Translations under genes and position numbers: made by a program | Shown: positions 1 through 11,955 of the stretch, piece after piece | Layout: every line of letters begins with the position of its first letter | Numbering within the stretch: the stretch's first letter is position 1 | Assembly: GCF_020382885.2 (NCBI RefSeq) | Contig: NC_058493.1 | Location: forward strand, 21,945,499-22,009,498 | DNA length: 64,000 nt | Origin: Scatophagus argus | Lineage: Eukaryota > Chordata > Actinopteri > Scatophagidae | Direction of reading: 5' to 3' | The notes under the pieces: model-generated | The model's input: the letters and a program-made list of their open reading frames with translations, nothing else | Told to the model about the DNA's origin: nothing | The model's database searches: none

Positions 1-1042
1 CAATCATCAAGAAGCCCCTCCCTTCTGCCTGCTCGGTGTAGGCTGGGCGGGAAGTTGTTTAATCAGCTAATTTGCTCTTCTCTGGCCACCGTTAATGACC
101 GTGCCACCACTGGATTATCTTGTCATCCCATCCCCTTAATCAGCGCTGATTAACTGCTCATCAAACTATTAGCCTCCTCTTGCCTTTTGCCTCATGCTCA
201 GCAAAGGTTAAAGGGCTGTGATTAAAACTAATCTGCCGGGTCACATTTCTGTCACTAATTGTCAGAATAGTAGCTGTTTCAGTGGTAGTCGTGCAACGGC
301 AGAGAGACTTGAACTCATTGTGCTCTGCAAATTCAGAAAATTCCGTGTTAAAGACGTTACACTGGGTGTAAACAGTTGCTCATAAACACATTTGAGGACA
401 CGGAAAAATCAGACTCAAATTTCATGTATGCTTTAACGTATTTGGTCAACAAAGCTGATTCAGATTGTGATTTATTTGCTTGTGTCTTGTATGTACACTG
501 CAATATGCTGAGTTGCGAACTGAAACAAATGTGTTATGAATGTGAATTATTAATGAATGAAAAGGCATGAAAAACTGTTACATTTTTATCCTTTCTTGAT
601 GAAAAATTGTTTAAAAAAATCTTTTCACAATATGATGACCATTATTTTGATGATCCCAAAAAATGTTCGTCTTGAGTTCCTCTTGCTTTTTCTTAATGTT
701 AACACTATATATGTTACAAGCACACAGTTTATGGATTATTGCACTATATTCAGGGAGGGCTATGTTGGGAATTAGGGCTGGATTCTCACGTTTTTATGAA
801 TCCAGCTGCCTCGCAAGGTTAAAATGACCTGAGTGCTGTTAACCACATGCTCACCTTAGGAGAGACAAACAATTGGTGGCAGTTATGCACCTCTAAGCTG
901 GTTTTGCCAACTGCAGCAGTCACTCAGTCCTTGATTAGATAACAGAGAATAAATCAAGAGAGCTTTAACTCTTGAAATTATTATAAATAGCTAAATCAAT
1001 TAATGTTAGCTTCATTTAAAAATAGTGGTCAACATTAAAATG
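1..1042. other. Non-coding, AT-rich block with many TAAT sites
   Basis: No convincing coding exon is seen; the short open frames lack splice context or family resemblance. The first 270 bases hold repeated TAAT/ATTA cores in non-repetitive sequence, including a perfect 18-base palindrome at 136-153. This is the look of a conserved developmental enhancer, but conservation cannot be judged from one sequence. The rest is AT-rich and featureless. Confidence 0.4.
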
Positions 1043-1529
1043 TACACCGATCAGCCACAACATTAAAACCACTGACAGGTGAAGTGAATAACATCAATCA
1101 TCTGTTTACGATGTAGAGTTCTGCAGGGAAACCTTGGGTTCTAACAATCATATGGATGTTCGACAGACACCCACCCTAAACATTGCAGAGAAAACACCAT
1201 GGCAACGTTACTCTTCCCATCAGCAGCAGCGTCCCCACAACCGGACAACATACCCCATCACACTTCCAAGACCACAACGGACTGCAGACTCCCCAGATCC
1301 CAACCTGTTCGAGAATCTGTGGGACGCACCAAAGTGAGCTTAATCCACCTGGAGGCCCTGCCCTCAATGCACAGGACCCAAAGGATTCAACATTCTGATG
1401 TTGGTGACCACAAAATATCCCCAGAGGTCCTGCGTCCCTTCCCCTGACAGGTCAGAGCTGTTTTGTCAGCACAAAGGGGACATACAAAATATCAAGCAGG
1501 TGGTTTTAATGTTGCAGATGATCAGTACA
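1043..1529 (+). mobile_element. Short DNA transposon remnant with terminal inverted repeats
   Basis: The ends are inverted copies: TACACCGATCAGCCACAACA at the left, and GTGGTTTTAATGTT followed by GATCAGTACA at the right. This end type belongs to a fish mariner/Tc1-like family. The interior is only about 430 bases and keeps decayed plus-strand transposase tail sequence (a FENLWDAP stretch near 1307). The copy is internally deleted and non-autonomous. Confidence 0.7.
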
Positions 1530-3467
1530 TACAGAAGTAATGGTATTTGTTGACTTTGCTGAACTGAATAAACTCCAGCTTGAAAGTAAAACCTTAGAGG
1601 ATAACTGCTACAAAAATTTCAGGCATGTTTCTAGCAGGTGTCACTTACTGGATGTCACTCAACAGCCAGTATGGAGAAAAGAGCGGGAATTAAAGTATCA
1701 ACCGTATCGCCCTGTTGGTTTACTCGCTTCAGGTACACTAGACCTGTCCCATGTCTCAGCCCGTTTACGCCACTTTTTCGCTGCTTCAGCACAACTATGC
1801 AGCACTTTCACTTTAGGTGAAAGAGCTGTGATGCCTTTAAAAGAATTCATAACATCCAACCTCTACTGACCTTATACGGCAAATAAAAACTATCGATCCT
1901 CCCTCCCCAACTCCCACTTTAAAAGACTTATTGTGGAGCTCCATTTCATCTAATCACTTGGCAAAAGAGTCCAGGGTCTAAATAAAGAAAGAATAAAAAA
2001 AAAAATTCCCTGGGCCAACGTGTTGCTCTCACCTTTGCAGATGAAATTACCCGAAAAGCTGTTACAAATCAATATAATCAATGCAATCAGCTAACTGACA
2101 CAGGCAATCTCCTGCCAGTAAGTAAAATACCCCCGGTGGAGATCTTTCAATCTCTAGTGCCATAATTGCCCCCAAGGGCGACGTTAGGGTGTAGCATTTT
2201 GTACACTTAATTAAATTAGTGAGCTCTGTGGACAGGGTGGGTTGCCCATCTCACACAGAACAGATTGGTCTGGCCCTGAGCCAGTAATTAAGGCAATACC
2301 TTTCCTGATTACGCCAATCCCCCTTAATGAACTCATTATGCATTTTAACCCAAACACTCCCATGAATTAATGAGCACAAAGAAAGCTCCTGGACGGAAAG
2401 CACGACTCAATCACAAAGTCAATTCATAACTCAACCACTCAACAGGGCAGACGTAAGGTCCATATTTCTCCCTCTTTCAGCTGCAGCCAAGACTAATTTG
2501 GACTTGAGTGACAGCAAAAGTTCCTGCGTCTGTACACATAAAGCTTTAAAGGAGTAGAAGCGTTCGCCTGGCAAGTAAAGACAAAAACTTTACTGAGCGA
2601 CTTTACAAGGTCCCATTGGAATCGTCTAAATTCACTCCATTTAAAAAAAAACTTTTGTATAGTCATTTTGCACAGATAAGGCTACATGCTCACATCCACA
2701 TGGGCTCCAAACATATGTGTAAAATGATTTAAAGAGACCTAGGAACACTGCAGGGTGGGAGCAGCTCTGCGCTGACCCATAATGCTTTGCTAATTAAATA
2801 ATTCACTAATTGATTCATTGCCAAATCAATAAAGCCTGCAGATGGTTTATGGTGTATATGAGAGCTAAAGTGTGTTTGTGTTTGAGGACGGGGGTTGGGT
2901 TTCAAATGAAACACACAACCACAAGATCCAAAACGCCTGCCAGTACATCCCCCTCTAACTGAACAATGAGCAAAAGTGCATGAAACTGGTGCTAAAATGT
3001 ACACAGACTCTGAGACGACCTTGAGCTTGTGTTGCATGACATCACTTCAGTCCCTTACAGGCAGATGACGGTGAAGATAAAACGTGGGGGCAGAGTGTGT
3101 AAGAGGGTGTGTGTGTGTGGGCAGATCCTGAACCCAGTCCCAGGGGAGTCTGGAGTTTGTAGGGGGGCATGAGGAAATAAAAACTCAGCTGGGACATCAT
3201 TAATTCCATTGTAGTTCTTCCTTAGAGTGTTTGTGTATAAAAGGGAATATGCACTTTAAATATGGTGTGTTATGCATACTTTATGATTGGCCACTCATGC
3301 GTGTTTGCCTTACACGAGCGCGCACACTCAGAAGCATACTGTACTGTCAGATGAAGATTGTGCTTGCTATGGGAGATGGTTCATCTTAGCCGAAACATAA
3401 GTAAAATAAAAAGTACACTATTTCTAATTTAATGTAAAACTGCCTAACAGAGACGAGAAACTAACTG
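1530..3467. other. Non-coding stretch, no gene recognised
   Basis: Open frames here (for example 1540-1869 plus and 2729-3037 minus) resemble no family I know and have no coherent splice sites. A non-repetitive segment at about 2190-2350 is rich in TTAATTAA/TAATTA-type cores and could be a second regulatory block. A short GT run lies near 3105. Confidence 0.4.
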
Positions 3468-3545
3468 TGGCGGCTGCGACTGAAGAGGTCGAGTGGTCGT
3501 CCTGTCCGCTAATCAGACGGCCGGTGGGTCAGGGACTCCTCTGTC
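3468..3545 (+). repeat. Possible tRNA-derived SINE head fragment
   Basis: The segment resembles the head of a common fish tRNA-derived repeat: a degraded box-A-like part, a GTCGTCC...CTAATC core and a box-B-like GGTGGGTCAGGGACTC. It is not a functional tRNA, because the box B and the cloverleaf are broken, and no SINE body follows. Confidence 0.4.
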
Positions 3546-3819
3546 ACTGTGCGAGTGTTAAGAAGAAACAGTCCATCTTTAAATAGACAAATAAGTCTCA
3601 TTCCTCGAGTGACCCATCACTACTTTAGATGTATTAGTTAAAACATGAGAATACACAGCTTAAAGGGTTTCTAACGAGTGAACGTCACCTTTAGAAGGGC
3701 TCTTTGGACACCCATTCATTCCACCTATTAGGTTGTTCAATTCGTATTGAAATACGATGCAGTGGGGGGAAAAAAGATAATGGATTTACTCCCATTCAGC
3801 AAAACAAGCATTAGTGAGG

Positions 3820-4258
3820 TCAGGCACTTACACAATATACAGACATAAGTACTGGAATGGGGTCGGTTTTCAGAAGATGGGCTCATCACCTTACTCTCAG
3901 AGAAGGGAAATCTTAATGCTTCAGCATACCAAGACATTTTGGACAATGTTATGCTTCCAACTTTGTGGGAACAGTTTGTTGAAGGCCCTTTTCTATTGCA
4001 GCATGACTGTGTCCCAGTGCACAAAGCAAAGTTCCATAAAGACATGGCTGGATGAGTTTGGGGTGGAAGAACTTGACTGGCCCACACAGAGTCCTGACCT
4101 CAACCCCATCCAACACCTTTGGGATGAACTGGAATAGAGACTACAAGCCAGGCCTTCAGTGTCTGCTTTACTGCATGAATGATAGCTGCAAAGCTGTCTG
4201 TCTGTGTATTTAGAACGTGACGTCATTAAAGTCCCTGTTGGTGTGATCGTCAGATGCA
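3820..4258 (+). mobile_element. Tc1-like transposon fragment
   Basis: Plus-strand sequence encodes the C-terminal part of a Tc1-type transposase. The D/E-box segment LDWPTQSPDLNPIQHLWDEL is near 4070-4130, and a stop follows at once. The N-terminal HTH part and first catalytic Asp are missing or scrambled upstream. The closing bases are degraded, so the terminal repeat is unclear. Same family as the copies at 28.3, 30.7, 37.1 and 42.9 kb. Confidence 0.8.
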
Positions 4259-4259
4259 C

Positions 4260-6109
4260 AACACAGAAAAATAAATAAATAACTTATTTAAGTTATATAC
4301 AGAGATAGACAGATAGATAGAAGGGGGGGCAGAGAGAAAAAACAGACGATTAAAAAGATATATGTAGATATTTCTATATATTAGTACTTTATGAGCACTT
4401 TTTATTTTTTATATATACCGTATTTTGCTAATGATACATACTTTCAGTGCATTGACATTTTCGGTGCTTGTTTTTTTCTTGAATATTTTTTTTATTACAG
4501 TATTACTAGATTTAATTAATGATCTGAATACTTCCTTCATTAGGCGGAAAACCAAGTATCTGACCGACTGGAAAGATGGCGTCCTGTGACGGTTATCATG
4601 TTAAGTAGTACAAATAATTGTATTTAAATGTTGATATAATTTTCTTGACTGATTACGTTTTAATGTTGTTTTATTTTATTTATACACAGTGCTGCATATT
4701 TGATATTTATTTATTGTTTAATGTGCAAGGAATAAGAGATGAAATAAGAATTTAAACAGAATTTTCCATAATCAAATAACACACTCTTAATATCTGTGAA
4801 CTTTATGAATACATTTAAAAGATTCCTTAGTTTACCAGCAGCCTCACACCAGCATTAGTTCTCCAATAGCAACCACACAAATATTCATAGTCATTCTACA
4901 AACTTAAAGGCAGTAAAAAGATAATAAATTTAAACATTATGTCGTAACCATTTTGACAATTAACTGTATAACTTAACAGTAAAGGAATGTTTTTAGTCCG
5001 CATTACTGCATCACCAAAGCATCTTAACTTAAATGCCCGAAGCTTAATTTTATCTAATAACAGTTTTTTTAAAAAAGGTACCAGATCTACCACCTAAGAC
5101 TATCAGATCCTGTGAGATGTGGGTGAACCCTGAGAGAACAAAAGTGTGAGATCACATTATTTACACATGACATGAAAAATTTAGAAGAATTTGACACAAG
5201 CATAGCACAAATGGAAAATACTGCGTAAAAACACAACACAGAGAAAAGTGAAGTTAGAAAGAACCTGCAACAGCAGATGTGACAATACCTTTGACTTACA
5301 GTTAAAATATTTTAAGTTATTTTAAGTTATTCCTCAAACAACTTAAAAGTTCATTTCCTACTGTTTAGGTGTGTGATAGTGACACCTGACCACTTTCCCT
5401 AGAAGATGTTTTTGCGTAAGCAGGGACTCTGTGTTTTCCAAAGAGTCTGTTCACACACCATCAACTTCTCAGACGGAAAGATGATCACCGACCACATTGA
5501 CGTGTGGAGCAGGCGACTGTGATGGTGGAGCACCTCCGTGTGTTCAAACGCGGCACTGCAGGTGAGGAGCACCCTGCCCCCTCAACTTTCCTCCAGCCGC
5601 AAAAAAAAAGGTGTGGACGAAGGTGTGGAAAAAAGCTGAAGGCGAAGTTACACCACCAGACGTGTGTTATCACAAGACGTTACACACACGCAAAATGTAG
5701 GAATCAAGATTAAAAAAAGCAGGGAGGAGAGCCATATTCCTCCTGGGCAGAGAATAATGTAATAATGTAATCTGATATGTCTTAAAGTCAGGTAGCTTTC
5801 ATCCACCGGAAAGTTTGGCAATAACTTTTATCTTAGCCAAGTTTTTTTTACTGAAATGCAAACTACAATTTTAAGACTAAAAGAATGTGTGTTTTTTTTT
5901 TAAAAGAAATATGATTTGCTAAGGCTTCAGAAAATAGTCATTTAGGTAGTCTGGCTCTGTAAAAAGGGAGGAAAATTCACCTACAGGTACCTCTTAATGT
6001 CAAACATTAGCATGTAATATCGATTTGTGTTAATGTGTACAAAAACTGAAGTGTTAAAACAATAATCCCACACATATGCCTCACGACTTGTTTCTACATT
6101 TTGGTTTTT
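4260..6109. other. AT-rich non-coding stretch
   Basis: No gene recognised. It includes a short GATA-type run near 4302-4320, poly-A/T tracts, and a more GC-rich island at about 5460-5690 whose overlapping frames on both strands (5485-5673 minus, 5504-5713 plus) match no known family. Confidence 0.4.
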
Positions 6110-6360
6110 GTACAGCTTAAACAAGACATAACATGATAATTAATGAGTTTTGTAAGTGCGTGTAGGTGGATTTTGCTACTTTCAGAGAGAGCCAAGCTGT
6201 CTTCCCTATTTCCTATCTTTATGCTAAGCTATGCTAACAAGCTGCTGGCTCCCATTTCATACTGAACAGACAGACGTGTGAGAGGTATCTATCTTCTCAT
6301 GCAGCTCTCTGTGAAAGTGAATAATAGCATTTTTTAAAACGTCCAACTGTTCCTTTAAAT
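6110..6360. repeat. Interspersed fish repeat (TGCTAAGCTATGCTAAC type)
   Basis: The core runs GGTGGATTTTGCTACTTTC, then a segment containing ATGCTAAGCTATGCTAAC and AAGCTGCTGGCT, ending in an AACTGTTCCTTTAA tail. A second diverged copy lies at 62370-62600 with the same order of motifs. It is non-coding; the class (SINE or MITE) cannot be decided here. Confidence 0.55.
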
Positions 6361-6669
6361 TCACATGGTAAAGCCACTTCTTTATCAGAGGCAACACTTG
6401 ACCTTTGTGAGAGCATCATGTTGCAGGGTCAAATTACATTAAAGGCCTTTCAAATTATTTGTGAGTTTAAAAGAGTCCATTGCCCTGTGCAGGTTGGATT
6501 GGATAATTCAGAGTAAAAGGTGATCATGTTGCCAACCTCCCCAAGCCCAGTGAAAGTCTGTACCTGAGCTTTTACACTAAAGTCGCTAAAATAAATATTT
6601 TCGAGCTCAAAGTAAGTGATGTTCCATTATGTGTGCACAGACCTCCCACATTCTGCGCACCGTGCAAGA

Positions 6670-8766
6670 TCAGACCATGTTGGTTTGGGTGTTGGGACTG
6701 CAACTCTGCAGGTCCTGTACCTGGTCAAGAACCCAGTTGATGTTTGGTCTCTCCTGGGGATTTGACACCATTATGGAGCTCAGCAGCATCTGCAGGCCCT
6801 GCGAGTAACTGGACACAGGACAAGCACACAGTGAAGACAACAACTCTAACTTGTGTTTTCTCATTGCTCTTTTGTTCAGTTAAAAAGGGAATGAAACAGG
6901 GATGCATTGGTACACACAGGTCACAGTATGGTTGATAACCTGGTTTAGGAGTCAGTGCTATGTGTGACGTATCAGTGCAGGATCATGTTACAGTGTGAAG
7001 ACTGACCTGCAGGACTGTGGGATGGCCACTGGATTCTGGACTGCCAGAGCAACACTATCCCCCTTCTGAAATATCATGTCATACGGGCCCTCCAGCATCA
7101 TCATGCAGTAAAGCACGCAGCCAAGTGACTGGATGAGTATTGGAGGACATCAAAAAGAAAAACAAGTAATCAGTGATGGATTCAAGAGCCTTGCTGATGT
7201 TACAAAATATACAAGGGTAAAGGGACGAGGAACATGAGCCTTTACCCAGATATCCGTACGCTCATCTATAATGCAGTGGCTCTCAACATTGAAAAGTTCA
7301 GGAGCCCTGTAGGAAATGGTGCACCGCTGGGCTGCCCAGTCCTGTATGGTCATGGCTTCCCTGGTTCCTCTAACCTGGAATAAACATGGTTTTATTAAAA
7401 TAATCAAAGGGTAAGGAACCTTCATTTGCTGTTTAATGTTTAAATGATAGGCCTTGAACAACGTAGACAGTTGAAAAGCAATCAGTAAAATCGTAAACAT
7501 CCTACAAAGACCCTGTGCCCTTACCTCAATCCTGGCACGGTTCATAGAACCCAGGTCCATCAGAACCGGCCTGTAATCCTCATCCAATAGCACATTTGTG
7601 GGCTTCAGGTCTCTGTCAAATCATAGCAGACACATAACGTATGCTCAGATGTCAATTTAATTGTGTTAAAATAAAATAGGAATAAATAAAATGTTGCCAT
7701 TTGGAAAAGTAAGTCAAAGATAACATTACTGGCAAAACATGGTCTGGCAAATTGTATCTAACTGACTCGGTCAACAATACAATTTCAAAATATTTTGGGT
7801 CTCTGTTAAGTTAAATTGGGTTGACAATATATATCAAATGTGAGTTGAATACATGTTTATGCAGTATGCCATTAATGTGACATAAACTCTAATACAATAT
7901 ATTCAGCAATACTAATTGTCCCAAACTTATATTTAAAAATTATTATTCCAAACCCCAAATTACACAAATCGAATGCAATTCTGCATTCACCTTAGCAAAC
8001 ATATAGCTTCTCATATAGTATATTCTCATATAGTGTCGCACTCCAAGTCAGCACACGAGTCTTTACGCTGGCCCTGTGTGTCCCATGTAAATGATTGAGG
8101 TTACCTGTGTGCATAGCCTTTTTCATGAATGACCTTGAGCCCGGAGCAGATTCCACGAAAGACTTGCAAAATCTCTTTTTCAGGCATTAAGCTCCCCTTG
8201 TCCCTTATCTTCTCCAGCATCGACCAAAGGCTGCCTTTCTGTTCACACAAACACAACTACATATCAGAATCAGGTAACTTTCTATGAGGTGGTTCTAAAC
8301 ATGCTTAGTGCTGCATCAACTTACTCTAATGTAAGGCAGAAGTAACCAGGCTTCAGTCTTCCCTCCATGATCAACAAAAGCATGTGCGACCAGGCTCAAG
8401 ATGTTAGGGTGATTAAACATCTGATGCATCTCCACCTCTGTCTGAGCCTCCTGGCGGCCTTCACGATCATGGCACAGGATCCTCTTCAGGGCGTAGAAGC
8501 GCCCATCTTTGACCCCTTCCACCAGATCAACATAACTGAAGCCACTGAAGAAAGGACACGGAAAGATTAGAGTTCAAGAGCTCATGTCTCCGACGTGGAA
8601 GGGCAATATTAGGAATAAACAAACATAAACTCTAAGCACATTTTACCTTAAAGGTGGATATTAAACCTGTGTTATCTTACCCTTCATCTAGTTTCTGGAC
8701 AAAGTAATATTTTTTGTTGTCGATGATGATGGAGCCACGGGAGCATATGCACAGAGTCTGCCCCAT
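6670..8766 (-). CDS. stk16: Serine/threonine kinase 16, complete
   Basis: Membrane-anchored NAK-family kinase linked to the Golgi/secretory pathway. Seven coding exons on the minus strand: 8766-8681, 8544-8325, 8238-8105, 7612-7525, 7374-7246, 7128-7007, 6808-6670. All have GT/AG sites and consistent phases, giving 305 aa, the length of human STK16. The start MGQTLCICSRG carries the family's Gly2 myristoylation and Cys6/Cys8 palmitoylation residues. Lys49 lies in YALKR, the catalytic loop HRDLKP is at about 146-151, and the metal-binding motif is DLG at 166-168, as in mammalian STK16. WAAQRCTISYRAPELF marks the activation segment. Odd point: the glycine loop reads LDEGGFS, so the first glycine is Asp. 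Transcribed divergently from pcnp; an acceptor at 8806 shows at least one upstream non-coding exon. Confidence 0.95.
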
Positions 8767-9340
8767 CTTGAGTGGTACATTGTTTAGCACGGAGCCTTTA
8801 AGGGCCTGGGAGAAATAAGGAAAATAAAAGTTATTTGAGAGAGACAAAGAAATACAGACAGCGAATACGATGTGACTTAGCTCCACTGTAGCATTTATTA
8901 CTGAACGCCAACTGCGAGATAAACTATGGGTCCATGGTTAAAAAATAATAATACTAAACCAAAACATATGTTAAGACAGCAAACAAAGTCTCTGATAACA
9001 GACGTCCACTGCTAACACAGCACATCACCAACATCTAAAGCACATCAACTTCCAGGTTATAACAGCCAACCTGCGACATCATCGTCCATTTTTAGCGCCG
9101 ACCACGATGTAATCTTTAAAGACTATCTAACACAACGAGCAGCCAAACATATGTACCGACTTTAGAATCGGTAGCGGACCCTTTCACCTTTATCGGCTAA
9201 CCAAGCTTCCACTTTGCCAAATTAGCTTAACTACTGCCGACCTATGATTATGGTCGTGTTTCAAGGCCACAACACATTTTATTCTACCTAATTAATAAAC
9301 AAAGCTCCATTCTTATCGTGCCGACAAGTACTGTGTTAGT
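8767..9340 (-). promoter_or_regulatory. stk16 5' leader and probable promoter region
   Basis: Bases 8805-8767 are 5' UTR in the first coding exon, because a CCCAG acceptor precedes 8805. A likely non-coding first exon ends at 9071 with a GTTGG donor (GTCGCAG|GTTGG on the minus strand). The sequence up to about 9340 would then hold the leader and core promoter. No TATA box is evident, which fits a housekeeping gene. Confidence 0.45.
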
Positions 9341-9383
9341 GTGACATACCTCCTACTGCCATATTGTTTGTTATTTTTTTTAT

Positions 9384-9530
9384 TTCTTCTTCTTCTTCTA
9401 CTTCTTATTTCCCTTCTTCTTCTTCTTCTTCTTCTTCTTCTTCTTCTTGTTTCTCTTCTTCTCCTCTTCCCCCTCTTGCTCCTGCTCCTGCTCCTCCTCC
9501 TTCTTCTTCTTTTTCTTCGATTTTGCTTTT
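9384..9530. repeat. (CTT)n/(GAA)n polypyrimidine tract
   Basis: About 150 bases of nearly pure pyrimidine on the plus strand (CTT, CTC and CTG units), lying between the divergent stk16 and pcnp genes. The Leu/Ser-rich and Arg/Lys-rich open frames over it are low-complexity artefacts. Long GAA/TTC mirror repeats can form triplex DNA in vitro. Confidence 0.9.
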
Positions 9531-10068
9531 TTTGGTGCATTACCGCCCCCCTCTGTTTCAGCGTGTGAACGGAATACAATGACGGTTTGGCGCATAGCGC
9601 TTAAAGAAAAGAAAACTAGCAACATTAAATATGAGGTTGATAATTACGAGGAGTTATTTAAGTTTTTAAACGAAACTGGTTTAATGACACATACACACAA
9701 TGTAACATTAGGTGTACGTAGTTTTGTAGTAATATAAAACAACAAAACCAAGTAAGAGGAACATGACCTGGAAAATAGAGGAAGTTTTTCCCATAAAGTG
9801 TTAAAGTCGACCCATGTTATTCTTTTCGCAATTATAAATGCATAACGCAACAACACAAGCGGTGTCTTACTTCTTTAATGGAGTCGTTGTTTTGTGGGGT
9901 TTTTTTAGTTAGTGTGATTTATTATTGTTGTTATTTATACTCAGGAATGTGAACCGAAGTGACTCCTTCATAGCGGTGGAGGGCAGCACAGCGTTTCGCG
10001 CCGTACAGCTTACCAGAAAGGTATTCGGAGAAGAAGAACGAACTAGCAAGAAGTTTGCGAATAGAATG

Positions 10069-11955
10069 ATGGCGGACTACGAGCATAACAGAAGGGGTAG
10101 CACCGACGACGGAGGTGATACTTGTGCTGGTTTAACGTCTAAAATGTGGTAGAGAAATAAGCAGTATTGATTGTTTGTTTCGTTCGCTGCCTATCCATTA
10201 AAACTGGATCCAACTAATGTTAGACGGACTAAACGTTCGTAAAACCCCCACTTGGCTAACCTAACTGTCGCTATGCGCCTAATCATTGGCTAGCTAATGC
10301 CTATAGGTAACATTCCACATAGTTGTTAACGTTCCTGTTTAAGCTAGCTGTGCAAATTGGGTTTTCTGTAAGTACTGCGCTAAAATCACTGTTACTCGTA
10401 ACGTAGAAAAGACTTGCTTGCCGCAGACAGGTCTCTTGCTACCTTGCTAACCTGGTGTTAGCATCTAACGTTGGACAACTTAAATCATGCGGCGCAAGTC
10501 ATAAATGAGTAACTGTGTTTTTATTATTTGTTGTCAGACTGTGCCTACAGTACTCGTAAATAACTCTGATATTATCGATAATTTGGCACGTCTGCCACAG
10601 AGTCCCCTTGCGGACTTTCAAAACAGTAAGTTAAATGGTAGAGTGGAATCTAAGCTACTTTTGATTCATTGACCGGCAGAAACGTAAATGTAGCCACACG
10701 GGTAAAGGTGATATAGATAGCTTTTACTGTTCTCCTGTTCACAGGAAACTGTTGTTCACCTTGGTGAGTTGTCTTGCCTCAAGCAGGGCCGCAGGAGGAG
10801 GAAGGCAGAGTGAAAACTAAGCCTGTCTCTTGTAGCACTGTGGGAGGAGAAGGGACAGCAGTCAAACGCACATCCCAGCATGTCACACCCGAAGATGAGG
10901 ACGAGTCCTCAGCAGACCCACCAGTTCCCCGCAAAGTCTCCAAGATAGGCTTTAATATGAGCAGTCAGATGGGCAAAAAGTCGAATCCCATATCCATCAA
11001 ACTCGGAGCAACTGTGAGTGTGCAGCAACTGATTAAATAGAGGTGCAAAGATCGGTTGATTCAATGATTAGTTAGTCGAAATAAAATTAGTTGCCATCTG
11101 TTTTGATAATCAATTAATTGGTTCAGTGCTTTTTCAAGCAAAAATGTCAGCTTCTTAAATTGTGAAAAATATTTGCTAATGAAAGTAATCCTTAGTGGCA
11201 CCCTAATATTAATGTCAATGCTGCTAGGGTTAAACTCTAAATTCTAAATATTTTATATTCTTAAATCCAGTCATGGAAATAATCCTTTAGTCATTAAAGT
11301 AATTTCTCAAGTAGAAGTGCCAAAAAATCGCCAATTTAACCTACGTAATGTGAGGATCTGCAGCTTTTCCTGTGTATTTTATGAAGTGAAGACATGGTAT
11401 TCTGTGTTAATATACTGTGTTTCCCTAAACTTTGTCTCCAAAATGTTTTAGAAACCCAAAGATCCTGTACCATCACTCCCTCCAAAAAAACCAGGGCTGG
11501 CATCCGTTTTTAATGAAGATGATGATGTAAGTGCGCATTATGTAGTACAATCTATGAGCACCAAATATGCAGAGGCTGACCATAATTTTCTCTTGCCATG
11601 CAGAGTGAACCTGAAGAGATGCCTCCAGAAGCAAAGATGAGGATGAAGAACATTGGCAGGTATATGGAGCATACTCACATAAAAATGATGTACTGATATT
11701 TTTTCCCCAGCTTCTGCTGTCATTCGATGTTTGAATCTTTGTAAATTAATTACTACTTTGACTTTCAGATTGTCATTCAGCTGACTTAATAATCTAACAT
11801 GTTTCTATTTGAGTTTCAAGTGACTAATGTGCTGTTTTTTCAGGGAGACACCAACATCTGCAGGACCAAATTCCTTCAACAAGGGCAAGCAAGGCTTCTC
11901 CGATCATCAAAAACTTTGGGAGAGGAAGTTGAAGGCCCACTCAGATAAACTGTAA
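10069..11955 (+). CDS. pcnp: PEST proteolytic signal-containing nuclear protein, complete
   Basis: Small acidic nuclear protein reported as a substrate of the UHRF2 (NIRF) ubiquitin ligase. Five exons: 10069-10114, 10787-11013, 11452-11526, 11604-11659, 11844-11955, with consistent phases, giving 171 aa (human 178). The start was chosen because it gives the family MAD- opening; another in-frame ATG lies three bases upstream. Signature segments are ISIKLGA at the end of exon 2, [19 protein letters not shown] in exon 4, and [19 protein letters not shown] then LWERK in exon 5. Ser/Glu/Pro/Asp-rich PEST-like sequence fills exon 2. The N-terminal part and last residues differ from mammals; the C-terminal core is strongly conserved. 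The gene converges with il18rap, and the two 3' ends may overlap. Confidence 0.95.

Noticed and set aside
3468..3545. A functional tRNA gene
   Set aside because: The box B and stem pairing are broken; best read as a SINE head fragment.
9313..9579. Arg/Lys-rich open frame (minus) and Leu/Ser-rich frames (plus)
   Set aside because: They are translations of the CTT/GAA simple repeat, with no splice or family support.
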